Below, piece after piece: positions 10,141 to 21,110 of a stretch of 64,000 nt of DNA. The notes beneath the pieces were generated by a model. The model did not search any database. It saw nothing but the letters and a program-made list of their open reading frames with translations, and had not been told where the DNA came from. Numbering within the stretch: the stretch's first letter is position 1; each line of letters opens with the position of its first letter. The stretch is taken from positions 868,001 to 932,000 of the forward strand of contig NZ_LANS01000001.1 in NCBI RefSeq assembly GCF_000964685.1, in the 5' to 3' direction. The DNA comes from Anaplasma phagocytophilum str. Webster. Lineage in GTDB: Bacteria; Pseudomonadota; Alphaproteobacteria; Rickettsiales; Anaplasmataceae. Made by a program: the position numbers and the translations under genes.

Positions 10141-10909
10141 AGTTGTACTGTATTATACGTATCCAGGAAGTGCTCAGTGCACTCTCCACTGCAGAAGAGT
10201 GTATGCCTAGGTACATTGTCACGTATGATTCTATAAAAATTATACAGCGCCCAGCGCGGCTAGCACAAGGAGGTTTCTCAGTTCTTGCAGAGGAGTCCCG
10301 ATGTAAAAGTATCTCACGTTCTGCTTAGGATTTTTATGTAAGTAGTAAAAATAAATAAGAGGGTGCAAAGAGATAAGGATCAAGTGTGCTGAAATAATTG
10401 TAGGGAACTTCTTAGGTGGAGTATTCTCGCAAAAATTGCGGCAAAGAAAACCCGTATAGGTTTTGATATCAGGAGTATAGCTTGGTCGAGTTTTAATGCG
10501 TATCTCGTGCAACGCTAGATTTCTCTTGAAAGCGGCGCTAGTAGGAGTAATGCATACGCTTTTTCAAGCATACCTTCGAACATGGAGTAAACAGTCTATC
10601 CAAACAAAGCACGACGAGGTATTTCAGCAAGGAGAACATATATAACTCACTGCATCCAATTTGGGATTGCATGAAACTACGCGTAAAAGCTTGAATGTGA
10701 CTCCTAGCACATCTTCAATATAAATTGAACAGTTGAACTCAACAAAGCGTTGGTAAAGACGAAGTGATTCCTGACTACGGATGTTATGGATACATGGGTT
10801 GCGAGTCCACTATACTCATATGTATCACACTATGATGTTAGAAGGTATACGTTGAAATATACCTACCAAGTGCAATGCCGTGTCAGGAATAACGTGTATT
10901 ACTTACTAA

Positions 10910-12217
10910 CTAATTTTGCATTGTATTCGACCAATGTGCGATCAAGGCGTCACTTGGAGTATTTATAGCCCTCCTATTCATGCTTGATAAGTCTACCATA
11001 GCAAGTTCTGTGGCAAAATGCTCCACTCTTTGAACATGTTTAGTATATAAAACTGCCTGACCATTCGGTGCCCAAGACGGTCCTTCAGCAAAGCAATCCG
11101 ACGCTATCATTCTTTCCTTACTACCATTAGGACGCATGATCCCAATATAACAACGAGCACCCTTGACCTTAGTAAATGCTATCCAAGTTCCGTTGGGAGA
11201 CCATACAGGAGACATGTACCTGCCTGAGCCTGAGCTTATTTTGCGTGGGTTACTTCCATCAGCATCCATAATATAGAGATGAGATCCACCGTCTCGGTCT
11301 GAAGCAAATACTATAGATTTCTCATCAGGGGAATAAGAAGCAGACGTGTTCATGAACTCATCAGCGGTCAGCCTCGTAAGTTTTTTGCTTATAAGACTAA
11401 AGGAGTATATGTCAGTGCTGCCATTAAGCGATTCTGATAGCAATATTTCGCGGCCACTTGGCGAAAATCTCACCGACGACACAATACCAGACATGCCTAT
11501 TAGCAGCGAAGAAACCTCTCTCCTCATATCGTACAACATAACTCTCCCAGAAGGAGAAGACTGCGATGTGAGAGTGTACACTATGCTTTTTGTATCAGGA
11601 GAAAATCTAGGGAAAGATAGCCAACCATTATTAGCTATAGAAGCGTAAACACTGTTAGCTCCATCATAATCCATCAGAGCTATTCTTCTCTCACCCAGCA
11701 TATCCGCAATGTACGCAATTTTTGAGTCGAAGTACCCGCCATTGCCAGTAATCCTGGTATAAATATGATCTGCAACGGTATGAGCAGCCCGACGCCACCC
11801 TCCTATTTCAAAGTTAAAAGACTTGCCAGACAATTTCTTTTCCGCAGCTACATCCCACACGAATAACTTGATACCCATTCTTCCGTGTGAAAGCTCCTGC
11901 ACATTGCCTGTAAGCAGGATGTCATGCTTCAATTCTCTCCATACATTGGAGTAAGCTGCGCCATCTGAGGTTGGATCAAGAATCTCAATACGCGCATCAA
12001 ATAACCCTGTGTTGTTCAAGTCCTTTAAGATGATATCTGTGCAACTCTCGCCAATCTTCTGCGCTAAATTGCTCTCAAAAGAGTGCAAGGGCGCAAAAGC
12101 TATACTTAGTTTCCCAGTGTTGCCCTTAGTGATACTTAGACGCAAAGAGGCAACAGCACCCCCACAACAGAATAATAAAAATATGAAAAACGTAGCAACT
12201 CCAAGCCTAATTGACAT
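10910..12217 (-). CDS. tolB: Tol-Pal system beta-propeller protein TolB
   Basis: A 435-residue periplasmic protein of the Tol-Pal envelope system, which links Pal and the outer membrane to the TolQRA motor during division. A signal peptide is visible (IRLGVATFFIFLLFCCGG then AVASLRL). The N-terminal TolB domain includes a TGNVQELSHGRMGIKLFVWD-type segment. At least five propeller blades follow, each with an FSPD/YSPDE/WSPNG signature: FSPDTKSIVYTL, FSPSGREILLS, YSPDEKSIVFASDRDG, WSPNGTWIAFTK and WAPNGQAVLYTK. The ATG at 12217 lies inside the last codons of the upstream RNase J gene (11-base overlap), suggesting translational coupling. No other tol gene is adjacent. Confidence 0.95.
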   Translation of the reverse strand: MSIRLGVATFFIFLLFCCGGAVASLRLSITKGNTGKLSIAFAPLHSFESNLAQKIGESCTDIILKDLNNTGLFDARIEILDPTSDGAAYSNVWRELKHDILLTGNVQELSHGRMGIKLFVWDVAAEKKLSGKSFNFEIGGWRRAAHTVADHIYTRITGNGGYFDSKIAYIADMLGERRIALMDYDGANSVYASIANNGWLSFPRFSPDTKSIVYTLTSQSSPSGRVMLYDMRREVSSLLIGMSGIVSSVRFSPSGREILLSESLNGSTDIYSFSLISKKLTRLTADEFMNTSASYSPDEKSIVFASDRDGGSHLYIMDADGSNPRKISSGSGRYMSPVWSPNGTWIAFTKVKGARCYIGIMRPNGSKERMIASDCFAEGPSWAPNGQAVLYTKHVQRVEHFATELAMVDLSSMNRRAINTPSDALIAHWSNTMQN

Positions 12218-13838
12218 ATTCCAACTGTACTTCCACCAATGGTTTGCCCTTTACCACGTCTTTAAGAAAAGCAAAAACCAAATTTCTTATATAACCCTTT
12301 ATGTTTTTAGGTCTACGACCTGCAACCCCCGCGCTAATTTTCCGAGCCACTTCACTCAGTAGCACATGATCTTCCGTACTATCTAGAGCTCCCGGCGCAA
12401 TCACAAGAGGCTCCCTGATCAGTTGATGATCCCTATTCATTAACAGCGTCACAATCACAGCACCAGCATCACGCATCTTTCTACGGGCGCTTATGACACT
12501 ATCGTCAGCAGATCTCAAGAACTCTCCATCAACACCGTAAACTCCACAGTCTACAGTATCTACTACCTTTCTCTCTACCAAATCTATCACGTTTCCAGGA
12601 GAAGAGACAATACAACGTTCTATGCCACATTCTTCAGCCAAACGTGCATGCTCATACATGTGTATGTACTCACCGTGTACAGGCAGACACAACTTAGGCT
12701 TCAGCAGAGAATACAGAGTACGCACATCAGTCCTTGAAGGGTGCCCCGATACGTGTACTGATTCAGTGAATTCAGTAACAACCTCCACACCCTGCTGAAC
12801 TAGCTTGTTGAAAACCCGGAAGATACGTCTTTCATTTCCAGGAATAATCTTAGAGGAAAAAATGACAGTATCACCACTTTCGAGCGTAGCAAATGGATGC
12901 GAACCACTAGCTAAACGTGCAGTAGCAGCCATAGGCTCGCCCTGACACCCTGTACAAAGATAGAGAACCTTCTCCTTTGGTAGGTTTATATTCTCACGTC
13001 CATCAAGAAAGTTTTCCGGATCATCAAGATAGCCACATTCGTGTGCAGCCCCCAAAGCTCGTGACAAAGATCTACCAAGTACCACCACCTTTCTTCCCGT
13101 CTCCTTAGCTATCCTACTGAGAGTAGATATTCTAGCTACGTTGGAAGCAAATAACGAAATAGCAACCCTATTTTTACAACGTTTAACGATATCAAGTATG
13201 CTATCATGCAGGCTGCCTTCAGACCCTGAAGTGCCTTCAGTAAATATGTTAGTGGAATCAGAAACAACTGCCAAAATACCATCATCACCCAGGCGCTTCA
13301 GCTTTTCTAAATCTGATACCGAACCAATCACAGGATTGGTATCTAGCTTCCAATCTCCTGTATGTAGAACACTTCCCAAGTCTGTACGTACCGCAATAGA
13401 GTGCATCTCCGGTATAGAGTGCGTCATACTCACGAACTCCAACGTGAAGGGCCCAAGTTCCAAAGGCACACCGGGATCAACCTCCACTATCGGTATATTT
13501 AAGGAAAACTGCTCTACCTTTGATCTTACAAAAGATGCAGTGAACTTTGTAGCATATATAGGACATCTTAGATCTTCCCATAGGTAAGGGATAGCGCCTA
13601 TGTGATCTTCATGTGCATGAGTCAAAACTACACCTACGAGATCCTTACGCCTTTCTCTTATGAAGCTAATATCAGCAACAACTAGATCCACACCCGGCAT
13701 GCTATCAGGGTCGGCAAACCCAGCACCTAGATCTATCATTATCCACTTACCATGAACATGGTAAAGCGAAACATTCATACCAATCTTTCCTACACCACCC
13801 AGAGGCAGGAACAAAAACTTATTATCGTCTACATACAT
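12207..13838 (-). CDS. rnj: Ribonuclease J family metallo-beta-lactamase
   Basis: A 543-residue RNase J, a dual endo/5'-exoribonuclease in mRNA and rRNA processing. It is typical of alphaproteobacteria. The metal-binding motif THAHEDHIGAIPYL is present near residue 77, followed by MTHSIPEMHS, LHTGDWKLD and SDSTNI. The beta-CASP part has CTGCQGEPMAA and VHVSGHPSRTDVRTL. The domain ends with CLPVHGEYIHMYEHARLA and a C-terminal domain. The frame is open to a TTG at 13859, but the ATG at 13838 gives the usual N-terminus just before FLPLGGVGKIGMN, so I chose it. Its end overlaps tolB. Confidence 0.93.
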   Translation of the reverse strand: MYVDDNKFLFLPLGGVGKIGMNVSLYHVHGKWIMIDLGAGFADPDSMPGVDLVVADISFIRERRKDLVGVVLTHAHEDHIGAIPYLWEDLRCPIYATKFTASFVRSKVEQFSLNIPIVEVDPGVPLELGPFTLEFVSMTHSIPEMHSIAVRTDLGSVLHTGDWKLDTNPVIGSVSDLEKLKRLGDDGILAVVSDSTNIFTEGTSGSEGSLHDSILDIVKRCKNRVAISLFASNVARISTLSRIAKETGRKVVVLGRSLSRALGAAHECGYLDDPENFLDGRENINLPKEKVLYLCTGCQGEPMAATARLASGSHPFATLESGDTVIFSSKIIPGNERRIFRVFNKLVQQGVEVVTEFTESVHVSGHPSRTDVRTLYSLLKPKLCLPVHGEYIHMYEHARLAEECGIERCIVSSPGNVIDLVERKVVDTVDCGVYGVDGEFLRSADDSVISARRKMRDAGAVIVTLLMNRDHQLIREPLVIAPGALDSTEDHVLLSEVARKISAGVAGRRPKNIKGYIRNLVFAFLKDVVKGKPLVEVQLEYVN

Positions 13839-14827
13839 TACAAAATACAAGCGCCACAAAACGCATCATAAGTAGCATAGATGCTTACGTTTTTAAAGAA
13901 AAAACATGAATATAGGCCCCGCAAAGCCATTTTTGACTTTTAGGTATATTGCGGAATAGAGGAGCATTTACTGGTGTTATACTAGCATACAAAGAGTACT
14001 GCAATTTGTGCACTGCAATTCAATTTCCCACATGAGAATTTTATAAAAGCGCATGCGAATAATATTTAGTGACTGTGTGATCCCGATGACCGCAACTTCT
14101 GACGCAAGCAGATATAACGCCTTCTCAGGTTCCAGAGAAATACATTCGTTATACCAAGCTACCTTATATAGAGATCGCTACTATGACAAAATACCAAAGC
14201 TATAGTGAATTTCTCTAAAGCGGATCGAAGCAGAATATTTACTGCATACTAAGGATAACAAATAAAGCCCACAGAGCAGTTCTTAGAGCATATAGAAATT
14301 CAGAAGAGAAAAGCTTAGAAAGGCAAGGCTTTATAAGCATTGGAAGGAATGTAGGGCAACATAAATGGGTTTCTCCACATTTTTTAGGTGCTTCCACATT
14401 ATATACAGCGGTAAGCTATACGATACATCAAGGGTAATAATATTGATATGCGACTGCTTCGGTTCCTGCTCGTGTTATTAAAGGAAGCGCAAGCCAAATC
14501 TTGAGCGGATGAAATATGTGTACGTGGCCATTATTACACTTAGAGTTAATTTACCCCTAACAAAAAGCCTAAAAGTGTATGTGTCATATCGAGAGGCTAT
14601 GCAAATTCAATAGGAGTTTTTCTTTCAATGGCTTGGAATACGTAGCACAGTTTGTAGAAAATAACATGCCTATTGTATATTCTTGGCTTGCTTATACCCA
14701 CCTACGAAACAGCGCAATAAAAGCGCAATGTTTGAGAAGCATACTCGGTATAGATGCCCAGTATATTGCGCAGTAAATCTGAGCTGTATTGTCTGAAGAA
14801 AGTGGCTGAAAAAAAATCAGAATTGTA
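13839..14827. other. Divergent gap between RNase J and the str operon
   Basis: About 1 kb separating a minus-strand and a plus-strand operon. Short frames at 14579-14776 (plus) and 14702-14902 (minus) lack domains and overlap the str promoter region, so I do not call them. The RNase J promoter must lie near its left end, but I see no clear hexamers there. Confidence 0.45.
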
Positions 14828-14856
14828 TTGACTGGGGGTTACGATTCCCTTATAAG
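14828..14856 (+). promoter_or_regulatory. Sigma-70-type promoter of the rpsL operon
   Basis: TTGACT at 14828-14833 and TATAAG at 14851-14856 are separated by 17 bp. They lie about 65 bp upstream of the rpsL start. This is a near-consensus housekeeping promoter in the position expected for the str operon. Confidence 0.65.
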
Positions 14857-14921
14857 TAGAGCTGCTTTCGCTATCTCCGGGTGCGTGGGTAGCGCTTTTC
14901 ATAGTGATTTTAGGTTTTTAC

Positions 14922-15296
14922 ATGCCCACGATTAATCAATTAGTTCGTCGTCCCAGAAAGCCTAGTGTATCGGCTAACAAGGCTCCAGCTTTGCAGCACA
15001 ATCCGCAGAAGAGGGCTGTGTGTGTGAAGGTTTATACTACTACACCGAAAAAGCCGAACTCTGCGTTACGTAAGGTGGCGCGTGTTAGGATAGCGGGTTA
15101 CGGTAGTGAGGTTATTGCATATATTCCTGGTGAGGGACACAACTTGCAGGAGCACTCTGTAGTTTTAATTAGAGGCGGCCGTGTTAAAGACCTTCCTGGT
15201 GTGCGCTATCATATAGTGCGTGGTGCGCTGGATACCAAAGGTGTTCAGGGTAGGAAGAAGGCTAGATCTAAGTACGGGGTGAAGCGGGGAAGCTAA
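14922..15296 (+). CDS. rpsL: 30S ribosomal protein S12
   Basis: A 124-residue S12, the decoding-centre protein of the small subunit. It begins [13 protein letters not shown]. The hallmark [17 protein letters not shown] and the [20 protein letters not shown] loop are intact. The two lysines whose mutation gives streptomycin resistance in other bacteria (in PKKPNSA and [11 protein letters not shown]) are wild type. An upstream in-frame codon at 14904 would add six residues, but the ATG at 14922 matches the family start and has a weak AGG motif upstream. First gene of the long plus-strand operon. Confidence 0.97.
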   Translation: MPTINQLVRRPRKPSVSANKAPALQHNPQKRAVCVKVYTTTPKKPNSALRKVARVRIAGYGSEVIAYIPGEGHNLQEHSVVLIRGGRVKDLPGVRYHIVRGALDTKGVQGRKKARSKYGVKRGS

Positions 15297-15313
15297 TTTT
15301 TTTGTGGTGATAT

Positions 15314-15796
15314 ATGTCTCGTCGTAGAAGGGTTGTTAGAAGAGCGGTAGCTACAGAGGGATGTTCAGGTAATGTCCTATTGGCTCGCTTTGTAAATGTT
15401 GTTATGCATCAGGGTAAGAAGGCTCTGGCTGAGAAGATTGTTTTTGGTGCGCTAAAGATGGCGGAGTCACGCTTGCAGGGTGAGAGTGGTATTGCGATCT
15501 TTAATACGGCGGTAGCTAACGTCATGCCTAAGATGGAGGTTCGCTCTAGGAGAGTAGGTGGTGTTACGTATCAGATTCCTGTTGAAGTGCGGGAAGATAG
15601 GTCTACTTCTCTTGCGTTACGTTGGATTGTTAAGGCGGCTCGTGCTAGTCGCAAGCGTACAAACAAAACTTACATGAGTTGTTTGTGTCATGAGCTGATG
15701 GAAGCATACAACAAGCGCGGTGGTGCGTGTAAGATTAAGGAAGAAAAATATAGGATGGCTGAAGCTAATAAAGCATTTTCGCATTTTAGATTTTAG
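15314..15796 (+). CDS. rpsG: 30S ribosomal protein S7
   Basis: A 160-residue S7, which nucleates assembly of the 30S head and contacts E-site tRNA. It begins [12 protein letters not shown]. The core segments are present: [34 protein letters not shown] and [14 protein letters not shown]. Length is slightly above the usual 156. It follows rpsL by 17 bp in the classic str order. Confidence 0.97.
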   Translation: MSRRRRVVRRAVATEGCSGNVLLARFVNVVMHQGKKALAEKIVFGALKMAESRLQGESGIAIFNTAVANVMPKMEVRSRRVGGVTYQIPVEVREDRSTSLALRWIVKAARASRKRTNKTYMSCLCHELMEAYNKRGGACKIKEEKYRMAEANKAFSHFRF

Positions 15797-15831
15797 CAAT
15801 TTTTTTGTGTTCTTAGCAGGGAGTATGGAGT

Positions 15832-17904
15832 GTGAGTAGTAAGGGTGATTTATCTAAGTGTAGGAATATAGGGATAATGGCGCACATAGATGCGGGAAAG
15901 ACTACTACGACAGAGCGCATACTTTTTTACACTGGGAAGCAGAACAGGATAGGGGAAGTTCACGAGGGTGCTGCATCTATGGACTGGATGGAGCAGGAAA
16001 AGGAGCGTGGCATTACCATAACGTCTGCTGCTACTACGTGTTTTTGGAATGGATGCAGAATTAACATAATTGATACGCCTGGGCACGTTGATTTCACTGT
16101 AGAGGTGGAAAGATCTCTGCGGGTGTTGGATGGTGCTGTAGCTGTGTTTGACGGGGTTGCAGGTGTAGAGCCGCAATCAGAGACGGTATGGCGTCAAGCT
16201 GATAGGTACGACGTGCCGCGTATCTGCTTTGTCAATAAGATGGATAGGGTAGGCGCTGACTTTTATACTTGTGTTGATATGATTGTCGATAGATTGGGTG
16301 CGGTGCCGCTTGTATTGCAGTTGCCTATAGGGGTAGACAAAGGATTTGTTGGGGTTGTTGATCTGGTAGAAATGCGGTCAATAATCTGGGAAGAAGATTC
16401 GTTAGGTGCGAAATTCCATTATGGCGACATACCTGAGGGTATGTTGGAGGAAGCTAATAAATATAGATCTAAGCTTGTTGAAACGGCTGTTGAAGTGGAT
16501 GATGAAGCTATGTCTATGTACCTTGATGGGCAGGATATATCAGTTTCATTATTGAAGAAGTGTATACGGGCTGGGGTTATTGGCTCCAACTTTGTTCCGG
16601 TTTTGTGCGGGTCAGCTTTTAAGAATAAGGGGGTGCAGCCTCTCTTGGATGCAGTTGTTGATTACCTGCCTTCTCCTAACGACATACCTACTATAGAAGG
16701 TGTTAGTGCTAAGGATCCGGATCAAGTTATGCAGATCACGACTTCTGAAGATGGGAAGTTCGTTGCTCTTGCATTTAAGGTAATGGTGGATAGGTTTGTT
16801 GGTAGCTTAACTTTTGTCCGGGTTTACTCGGGAAAGTTGACGGGCAAATCTGTTGTGTTGAATTCCAGTAAGGGGCATACAGAGTCTGTAGGTAGGATTT
16901 TGTTAATGCACGCGAATAACAGGGAAGACATAAGTGAGGTAAAGGCTGGTGATATTGCGGCGCTAGCTGGGCTTAAGAAGACTACTACTGGTGACACGCT
17001 GTGTGATCAGAATTTTCCTGTGATACTGGAGAAGATGGATTTCCCTGAATCGGTGATGGAGCTTGCTATTGAGCCTGTATCTACTGCTGATCAGGAGAAG
17101 ATGGGTATGGCGCTTAGTAGATTGGTTGCGGAAGACCCTTCTTTGAAAGTTTTTGTAAATAACGAGAGTGGGCAGACCATACTGAAGGGTATGGGAGAGT
17201 TGCATCTGGAAATTATAGTAGACAGGATGAGGCGTGAATTTGGGGTAGAAGCGTCAGTTGGAGCTCCTCAAGTTGCCTATCGGGAGACTATAACCAAAGC
17301 TGCGGAAGTTGAGTATATTCACAAAAAGCAAACGGGTGGTGCGGGGCAGTTCGCTAAGGTTAACATATTGTTTGAGCCTCTTCCTCCGGGTTCTGGCTTT
17401 GAATTTGAGAATAAGATTACCTGCGGTGCGATTCCTAAGGAGTATATACCTGGTATTCAGAATGGTTTAGAGTTAATAAAGGAAACGGGAATTATAGCGG
17501 GGTTCCCATTAATTGATTTTAAGGCTACTTTGTTCGATGGTGCATTCCATGAAGTTGATTCTAGTCCATTAGCGTTTGAATTGGCGGCGAAGGGGGCATT
17601 TAGGGAGATGGCAAGCAAGGCGGCTCCTGTATTGCTTGAGCCGATAATGAGGGTGGAGATTATTACTCCCGATGAATATATGGGAGATGTGATAGGGGAT
17701 ATAAATAGTAGAAGGGGTAAGGTTTCTGAGATGCAGGATAGGCACAATGCTAAGTTGATTACTGCATTTATACCTCTTAGTAGCATGTTTGGATATGTTA
17801 AGGATTTGCGTTCTATGTCTCAGGGTAGAGCACAGTATAGTATGTTCTTTGCTCGTTATGAAAGGGTGCCTGAGAACGTTGTTGTTAATGATGTGAAGAG
17901 GTAG
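15832..17904 (+). CDS. fusA: Elongation factor G
   Basis: A 690-residue translocase GTPase. G1 is [19 protein letters not shown], the switch I region has [12 protein letters not shown]3 is [20 protein letters not shown], and G4 is NKMDRVGAD. Domains II to V follow with [20 protein letters not shown] and the C-terminal [17 protein letters not shown]. The start is GTG at 15832, preceded by a GGGAG element. The ATG at 15824 is out of frame and stops at once. It sits 8 bp before tuf. Confidence 0.97.
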   Translation: MSSKGDLSKCRNIGIMAHIDAGKTTTTERILFYTGKQNRIGEVHEGAASMDWMEQEKERGITITSAATTCFWNGCRINIIDTPGHVDFTVEVERSLRVLDGAVAVFDGVAGVEPQSETVWRQADRYDVPRICFVNKMDRVGADFYTCVDMIVDRLGAVPLVLQLPIGVDKGFVGVVDLVEMRSIIWEEDSLGAKFHYGDIPEGMLEEANKYRSKLVETAVEVDDEAMSMYLDGQDISVSLLKKCIRAGVIGSNFVPVLCGSAFKNKGVQPLLDAVVDYLPSPNDIPTIEGVSAKDPDQVMQITTSEDGKFVALAFKVMVDRFVGSLTFVRVYSGKLTGKSVVLNSSKGHTESVGRILLMHANNREDISEVKAGDIAALAGLKKTTTGDTLCDQNFPVILEKMDFPESVMELAIEPVSTADQEKMGMALSRLVAEDPSLKVFVNNESGQTILKGMGELHLEIIVDRMRREFGVEASVGAPQVAYRETITKAAEVEYIHKKQTGGAGQFAKVNILFEPLPPGSGFEFENKITCGAIPKEYIPGIQNGLELIKETGIIAGFPLIDFKATLFDGAFHEVDSSPLAFELAAKGAFREMASKAAPVLLEPIMRVEIITPDEYMGDVIGDINSRRGKVSEMQDRHNAKLITAFIPLSSMFGYVKDLRSMSQGRAQYSMFFARYERVPENVVVNDVKR

Positions 17905-17912
17905 GTATTGTT

Positions 17913-19094
17913 ATGACAGAAGGAAGGAAGCCGCATATAAACGTAGGGACAATAGGGCACGTGGATCACGGTAAGACAACGCTTACAGCTGCGTTAACTA
18001 CTGTTCTGGCTAGAAAGCTAAGTGGCGCGAACAAAGTGGTGAAGTATGATGAGATAGACAAGGCGCCAGAAGAAAAGGCAAGAGGAATAACAATATCAAC
18101 AGCGCATGTGGAGTATGAGACTGAAGGTAGACACTATGCGCATGTAGACTGTCCGGGGCACGCTGACTACATTAAGAACATGATTACTGGAGCGGCGCAG
18201 ATGGATGTTGCGATACTGGTTGTGTCGGCGACAGACGGAGCGATGCCGCAAACTCGTGAGCATATATTGTTGGCGAAGCAGGTTGGTGTGAAAGACATCG
18301 TGGTGTGGATCAACAAGTGCGATGTAGTTGAAGATGAGGAAATGTTATCGCTCGTGGATATGGAAATACGCGAGTTATTGAGTCAGTATGGATATGATGG
18401 TGATTCTATCGATGCTGTAAGAGGGTCTGCGGTTAAGGCATTGGAAGAAGATGCTGATGGTCCGTGGAGTGATAAGATAATGGAATTGGTAGGTGCTCTG
18501 GAAAAGATAGAGCTGCCAATGAGAGAGAAGGATAAGCCGTTTTTGATGTCTGTAGAAGACGTGTTCTCTATACCTGGACGTGGAACAGTGGTTACAGGAA
18601 GAATAGAGAGAGGCGTAGTAAGAGTCGGAGACAAGATAGATATTGTAGGTCTGCGTGAATTACAAAGTACGGTTTGTACTGGAGTAGAAATGTTCCATAA
18701 GGCATTGGAAGCTGGTGAAGCTGGTGACAATGCTGGGATACTTCTCAGAGGTATAAAGAAGGAAGACGTAGAGAGAGGTCAAGTACTCAGTGCGCCTGGG
18801 CAAATGAAGTCATATAAGAAGTTCAAGGCGGAAGTATACGTATTGAAGAAGGAAGAGGGAGGAAGACATACTCCATTCTTTGCTAATTACCAACCTCAGT
18901 TCTACGTTAGAACTACGGATGTAACAGGAAGCATATCGTTACCTGCGGGTGTAGAAATGGTTATGCCTGGAGATAATCTAAGTATAGAGGTAGCGTTGGA
19001 TAAGCCTGTTGCGATAGATAAGGGGCTTAGGTTTGCTGTGAGAGAAGGTGGAAGGACTGTTGGCTCAGGTATTATTACTGAGATTTTGGAGTAG
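17913..19094 (+). CDS. tuf: Elongation factor Tu
   Basis: A 393-residue EF-Tu that delivers aminoacyl-tRNA. The nucleotide-binding motifs [49 protein letters not shown] and NKCDVV are intact. Domain II begins around [20 protein letters not shown] and domain III ends [14 protein letters not shown]. Translation runs directly from fusA. Downstream of tuf come tRNA-Trp and secE, the context usual for a tufB copy, so this gene joins the str and rif operons. A second tuf next to rpsJ would lie outside this window, if present. Confidence 0.97.
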   Translation: MTEGRKPHINVGTIGHVDHGKTTLTAALTTVLARKLSGANKVVKYDEIDKAPEEKARGITISTAHVEYETEGRHYAHVDCPGHADYIKNMITGAAQMDVAILVVSATDGAMPQTREHILLAKQVGVKDIVVWINKCDVVEDEEMLSLVDMEIRELLSQYGYDGDSIDAVRGSAVKALEEDADGPWSDKIMELVGALEKIELPMREKDKPFLMSVEDVFSIPGRGTVVTGRIERGVVRVGDKIDIVGLRELQSTVCTGVEMFHKALEAGEAGDNAGILLRGIKKEDVERGQVLSAPGQMKSYKKFKAEVYVLKKEEGGRHTPFFANYQPQFYVRTTDVTGSISLPAGVEMVMPGDNLSIEVALDKPVAIDKGLRFAVREGGRTVGSGIITEILE

Positions 19095-19118
19095 TTTTTA
19101 TATCTGGAGTTATAAGCT

Positions 19119-19192
19119 AGGAGTGTAGTTCAATGGTAGAACATCAGTCTCCAAAACTGAGAGTATGGGTTCGACTCCTGTCACTCCTGCCA
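19119..19192 (+). tRNA. tRNA-Trp (CCA anticodon)
   Basis: The cloverleaf is visible. The acceptor stem AGGAGTG pairs with CACTCCT. The D arm is GTTC/GAAC, the anticodon loop CTCCAAA carries CCA, and the T loop is TTCGACT. The discriminator is G and the terminal CCA is encoded (19190-19192). It lies between tuf and secE, a conserved position, and is probably processed from the operon transcript. Confidence 0.95.
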
Positions 19193-19212
19193 TAATTTCG
19201 TAGGTGGTTGCT

Positions 19213-19413
19213 ATGATAGGCAGTTTTGCTAAATTTTTGTTAGATGTTAAGCAGGAGGTGTATCAGGTTTCGTGGGCTTCCCGAAAGGAGGTTTTGGTGT
19301 TCCTGTTGGTTGTTATTCTGACTGTGGCGCTTTCGTCTGTGTTGTTTAGTTGTGTGGATTTTGTATTCTTGAGGCTTGTTAAGGTGATGCTTGGGGTTAT
19401 TTATGAAGCATGA
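19213..19413 (+). CDS. secE: Preprotein translocase subunit SecE
   Basis: A 66-residue single-span SecE of the SecYEG channel. The amphipathic signature VKQEVYQVSWASRKEVL leads into one membrane helix (VFLLVVILTVALSSVLF). I chose the ATG at 19213, with AGGTGG upstream at 19202-19207. An in-frame GTG at 19204 would overlap that element. It overlaps nusG by 11 bases. Confidence 0.92.
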   Translation: MIGSFAKFLLDVKQEVYQVSWASRKEVLVFLLVVILTVALSSVLFSCVDFVFLRLVKVMLGVIYEA

Positions 19414-19963
19414 TGGTATTGGTCACGAGTGGTACATAATCCAAGTTTCCTCGGGTAATGAGGAGAAGATATCGCAGATGATACTTGAGAGGTCTATGCA
19501 GTTGGGAATGTCGGACATGTTCCGCGAAGTTTTTATTCCCTACGAAGAAGTCACCAAGATCAAGTATAACAAGAAGGTGCAGATAAAGAAGAAATTGTCG
19601 CCAGGGTACGTATTTTTGTATATGAAACTGTGTGATGATTCTGTGAATTTTGTGCGTAAGATTCCTAAGGTGTCCAATTTTCTCCTTGATGACTTTGGTG
19701 TACCTAAAGTGATTCCTTTGGCTGAAATGGAAGCTATGCGCAGTCGTATGTGTCAGGGTGTTGCTAGTGATGTAGGTGATGACATTTGCGGCTTTGAAGT
19801 TGGGGATGAGGTGGTTATTAATGACGGCCTGTTCCAGGATTTCAATGGTAAAATTGAGTACGTCAATGAAGAGAAGAAAGTTGCTGGTGTTAGCGTGATG
19901 ATTTTTGGCCGGTTAACTAAGATAGAGTTCAAATTTAGTAGTATACAGAAGGTAGGGGAATAA
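19403..19963 (+). CDS. nusG: Transcription antitermination factor NusG
   Basis: A 186-residue NusG/Spt5 protein that binds RNA polymerase and modulates elongation and Rho action. The N-terminal NGN domain has WYIIQVSSGNEEKISQMI and KKKLSPGYVFLYMKL. The C-terminal KOW domain has FEVGDEVVINDGLFQDFNGK. The ATG at 19403 lies in the end of secE. A TTG at 19391 would add four residues without support. Confidence 0.95.
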   Translation: MKHDGIGHEWYIIQVSSGNEEKISQMILERSMQLGMSDMFREVFIPYEEVTKIKYNKKVQIKKKLSPGYVFLYMKLCDDSVNFVRKIPKVSNFLLDDFGVPKVIPLAEMEAMRSRMCQGVASDVGDDICGFEVGDEVVINDGLFQDFNGKIEYVNEEKKVAGVSVMIFGRLTKIEFKFSSIQKVGE

Positions 19964-19967
19964 TTTT

Positions 19968-20414
19968 ATGAGTAGTGCTGCGTTACTTTCGAGGATTAAC
20001 CTGGTTATGGAGGCGGGGAAAGCTGCTCCTGGTCCTAAAGTGGCTTCTGTATTGGGTCCTAGGGGGATTCCTATGCCGCAGTTTTGTCGGGAGTTTAATG
20101 AGGCTACGAGTGCTCAGGGTACGCCATATGAGATAGGTGATTTGGTTACTGCTAGAATATCTGTTTATGTGGATAAGACGTATAGTTTTACTATAAGTGA
20201 TTCGCCGGTATCATTCTTATTGAGAAAGGCGGCTGGGTTAACAAAGGGGTCTTCTGCGCCGGGTAAAGAGAGCTGCGCTAGTATAAAGATGGAAGAAGTG
20301 GTCAAAATTGCCGAACGTAAAATTGCAGACATGAATGCTGACGATATTGAGGCTGCGGTGAAGATGGTCATCGGCACAGCAAGGTCCATGGGCATTACTG
20401 TAGAGGGGAGATAG
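19968..20414 (+). CDS. rplK: 50S ribosomal protein L11
   Basis: A 148-residue L11, part of the GTPase-associated stalk base. [38 protein letters not shown] and the C-terminal RNA-binding stretch [20 protein letters not shown] with MGITV are intact. It follows nusG with 4 bp between them. Confidence 0.96.
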
Positions 20415-20428
20415 GAGGTTTGCGTTTT

Positions 20429-21079
20429 ATGTTGGATAAGAATATTGTCTATACTCCAGAAGAGGGTATTGATCAGCTTTTGAAGTCTACGACTGCTCGT
20501 TTTAAGGAATCGGTGGATGTAGCGATTAAGCTTTCTACTGGTGATTCAAGGTCTGGTGACTCGATAAGGGGAGTTGCTGTATTGCCCAAGGGGCTGGGTA
20601 GAGAGGTTAGAGTGGCTGTTTTAGCTAAGGGTGAGTATGCTAAGCAGGCGAAGGATGCGGGTGCTGATGTTGTTGGAGACTCTGATTTAATAGAAGAAAT
20701 AAAGAAGGGGCGCAAACTTGATTTTGATTGGTGTATTGCTACCCCGGATTTTATGTCGCAGGTTTCTGCGATCGCTAAAATTTTGGGTCCAAGGGGGCTG
20801 ATGCCTAATCCGAAGTTCGGTACGGTTACCTTTGATATTGCCAAGATGGTTGGTATCGTGAAGTCTGGTCAGGTGAGATTTAGATCTGATAAGTATGGTA
20901 TTGTTCACGTGAAGATCGGGGATGTGGGATTTTCTCGTGAGGACTTGATGGAGAATCTTCGGGCTGTGGTTTCTGCTGTGCAAGGGCTGAAGCCTGCTAC
21001 GGTTAAGGGTGCTTTCTTTAAGGCTGTGTTCCTGAATTCTACCATGGGTAAGTCTTTTAGAATAACTGGATTGGGTTGA
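20429..21079 (+). CDS. rplA: 50S ribosomal protein L1
   Basis: A 216-residue L1, the L1-stalk protein that binds 23S rRNA and often represses its own operon. The features [56 protein letters not shown] and [13 protein letters not shown] are present. The start is the ATG at 20429, 10 bases after AGGAGG (20413-20418). An in-frame TTG at 20420 would be too close to that site. Slightly short for the family. Confidence 0.95.
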
Positions 21080-21110
21080 TTCGTGCGGGGGGTAGAATTA
21101 GAGGTTTACA

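Larger units (their letters stand above)
7870..10909. other. Three-kilobase gene-poor region
   Basis: No intact gene can be supported. Small unexplained minus-strand frames occur at 8731-8952 (73 codons, one hydrophobic stretch) and 9161-9400 (79 codons). Neither shows a recognisable domain, a ribosome binding site or similarity to a neighbour. The region also holds a diverged direct repeat (8068-8550) and the remains of a minus-strand gene (9859-10140). It lies upstream of COQ9 and downstream of tolB, so regulatory DNA for COQ9 should be near 7870-8000. Confidence 0.45.
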